A DNA stretch of 8,140 bases from Kouleothrix aurantiaca (GTDB lineage Bacteria; Chloroflexota; Chloroflexia; Chloroflexales; Roseiflexaceae), in NCBI GenBank assembly GCA_001399705.1, contig LJCR01000077.1, positions 1-8,140 on the forward strand, written 5' to 3'. Both the position numbers and the translations under genes were made by a program. Numbering within the stretch: the stretch's first letter is position 1; each line of letters starts with the position of its first letter. A model generated the notes under the pieces. It ran no database searches and was not told the origin of the DNA. It saw nothing but the letters and a program-made list of their open reading frames with translations. Below, one piece after another: positions 7,432-8,140 of the stretch.

Positions 7432-8140
7432 CTAGACGATACGGCGAACCCTTGTGGCGTAGGCAATTGCGCCAATGCCGAGCCGGTCGCTCAGGGGAAT
7501 AGGTGTTTTCGCTACTGTGTATGCGGGCAGGCTGGCGATTCGCGCTTCAAAAAACGGCACACCCGGCGCATAGCAAAAAGCGCCGCCCACCGCAAGACTG
7601 CGGAGAATTTGTCGATACAGTTGGGCGTATTGCCGTGCAATAGGCAGCTGATGGCTATGGCTGTATACAAAGTGTGTTGAGATGGTATGGTGGGCAATAA
7701 CTGTGCCCCACGCGCGGCCGCCAACATCAAACGCAAACCAATCGCCCTGCACAAAATGTTCGCCAGCTGGCGCGAAACGATCGACACCAAAGGCTGCCAG
7801 GCCCTGCTGCCGCAAGAACAGCACCAGCCGGCCATCGCTGCCGCAGCCAAGATCAAGAATTGGCTCGCGAAGCTGGCGCAGGCTGCAACCCAGCACTGCC
7901 AGCTGAAAGCGCGGCGAATATTCATCGCATGGCACGGTTTGCAGCAATGGGTGGTGCGCCAGGTCGCCGGGCTGCGCTGCCGTGCAATACGCGGCGAGTA
8001 TGGCGCGCAGGCGCTTGTGGTGCTGGCGAAGCAGTGCTGCGAAGGCTGACGCCAGGCGTTCGCGCGTGATTGGCGTAGCCAGCGTGCTGGCCAGCTGCGC
8101 GATCACCTGATCGTATTCGGCGTGCAGCTGCTGCTCGTAC
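7432..8140 (-). CDS. Class I SAM-dependent methyltransferase (5' end outside window)
   Basis: The frame ends in TAG at 7432-7434 and is open to the right edge, so the N-terminus is missing. About 235 residues are visible. The SAM-binding motif I is ILDLGCGSDGRLV (about 7815-7855). It is followed by an acidic residue at the end of the second strand in FGVDR, and by GDWFAFD, which fits the region near the adenine-binding turn. Downstream comes the segment VIAHHTISTHF and then VGGAFCYAPGVPFFEARI, resembling the GG turn after the fifth helix in Rossmann methyltransferases. The helical N-terminal part, rich in Leu, Ala, Arg and Gln, precedes the catalytic domain. A GTG at 8104-8106 is a possible start, but coding-like sequence (YEQQLHAEYDQ) continues upstream of it. 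The substrate is not recognisable; the His-rich HHTISTHFVYSHSH segment is unusual. It probably shares an operon with the YbjQ-domain gene. Confidence 0.8.
   Translation of the reverse strand, partial: YEQQLHAEYDQVIAQLASTLATPITRERLASAFAALLRQHHKRLRAILAAYCTAAQPGDLAHHPLLQTVPCDEYSPRFQLAVLGCSLRQLREPILDLGCGSDGRLVLFLRQQGLAAFGVDRFAPAGEHFVQGDWFAFDVGGRAWGTVIAHHTISTHFVYSHSHQLPIARQYAQLYRQILRSLAVGGAFCYAPGVPFFEARIASLPAYTVAKTPIPLSDRLGIGAIAYATRVRRIV

Noticed and set aside
7432..8106. GTG at 8104-8106 as the true methyltransferase start
   Set aside because: The frame stays open and protein-like to the window edge, so the gene more likely begins outside the window.
1..8140. CRISPR array, transposon, toxin-antitoxin, phage or defence system
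   Set aside because: No regularly spaced repeats, transposase, integrase or nuclease motifs, and no short overlapping gene pairs were seen; the gene content is signalling and metabolic.

Overview
The window reads as a GC-rich bacterial chromosome segment. All five supportable genes lie on the minus strand, so the genome is read here from right to left. Gene style suggests a filamentous Chloroflexota (Chloroflexales/Roseiflexus/Herpetosiphon type): a large hybrid kinase whose two-helix membrane anchor is followed by PAS, GAF, kinase and paired receiver domains, and a lipase-like hydrolase of a type I associate with that phylum. This assignment is an inference from protein style; no marker gene is present.

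Right to left: (1) a class I SAM-dependent methyltransferase whose start lies beyond the right edge; (2) 40 bases later, a small protein with an N-terminal four-cysteine zinc ribbon and a C-terminal YbjQ domain, ending at a clear intrinsic terminator; (3) an intergenic stretch with a candidate promoter; (4) a soluble receiver-histidine kinase of 387 residues; (5) 112 bases later, a membrane-anchored hybrid kinase of 1234 residues (2 TM, PAS-PAS-GAF-GAF-HisKA-HATPase-REC-REC); (6) a noncoding stretch of about 400 bases with a conspicuously AT-rich core; (7) a strong extended -10 promoter reading into an alpha/beta-hydrolase (lipase/PGAP1-like) gene that leaves the window at the left edge and whose N-terminus looks frameshifted.

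Genes 4 and 5 probably form one signalling unit: three receivers and two transmitters, with no DNA-binding output and no HPt domain in view, so a phosphotransfer partner or effector should lie elsewhere. Genes 1 and 2 look like a separate short operon closed by the terminator. No mobile element, CRISPR array, RNA gene or defence system was seen. The points most worth a second look are the broken-looking 5' end of the hydrolase gene and a proline that replaces the conserved Thr/Ser in the last receiver domain of the large kinase.
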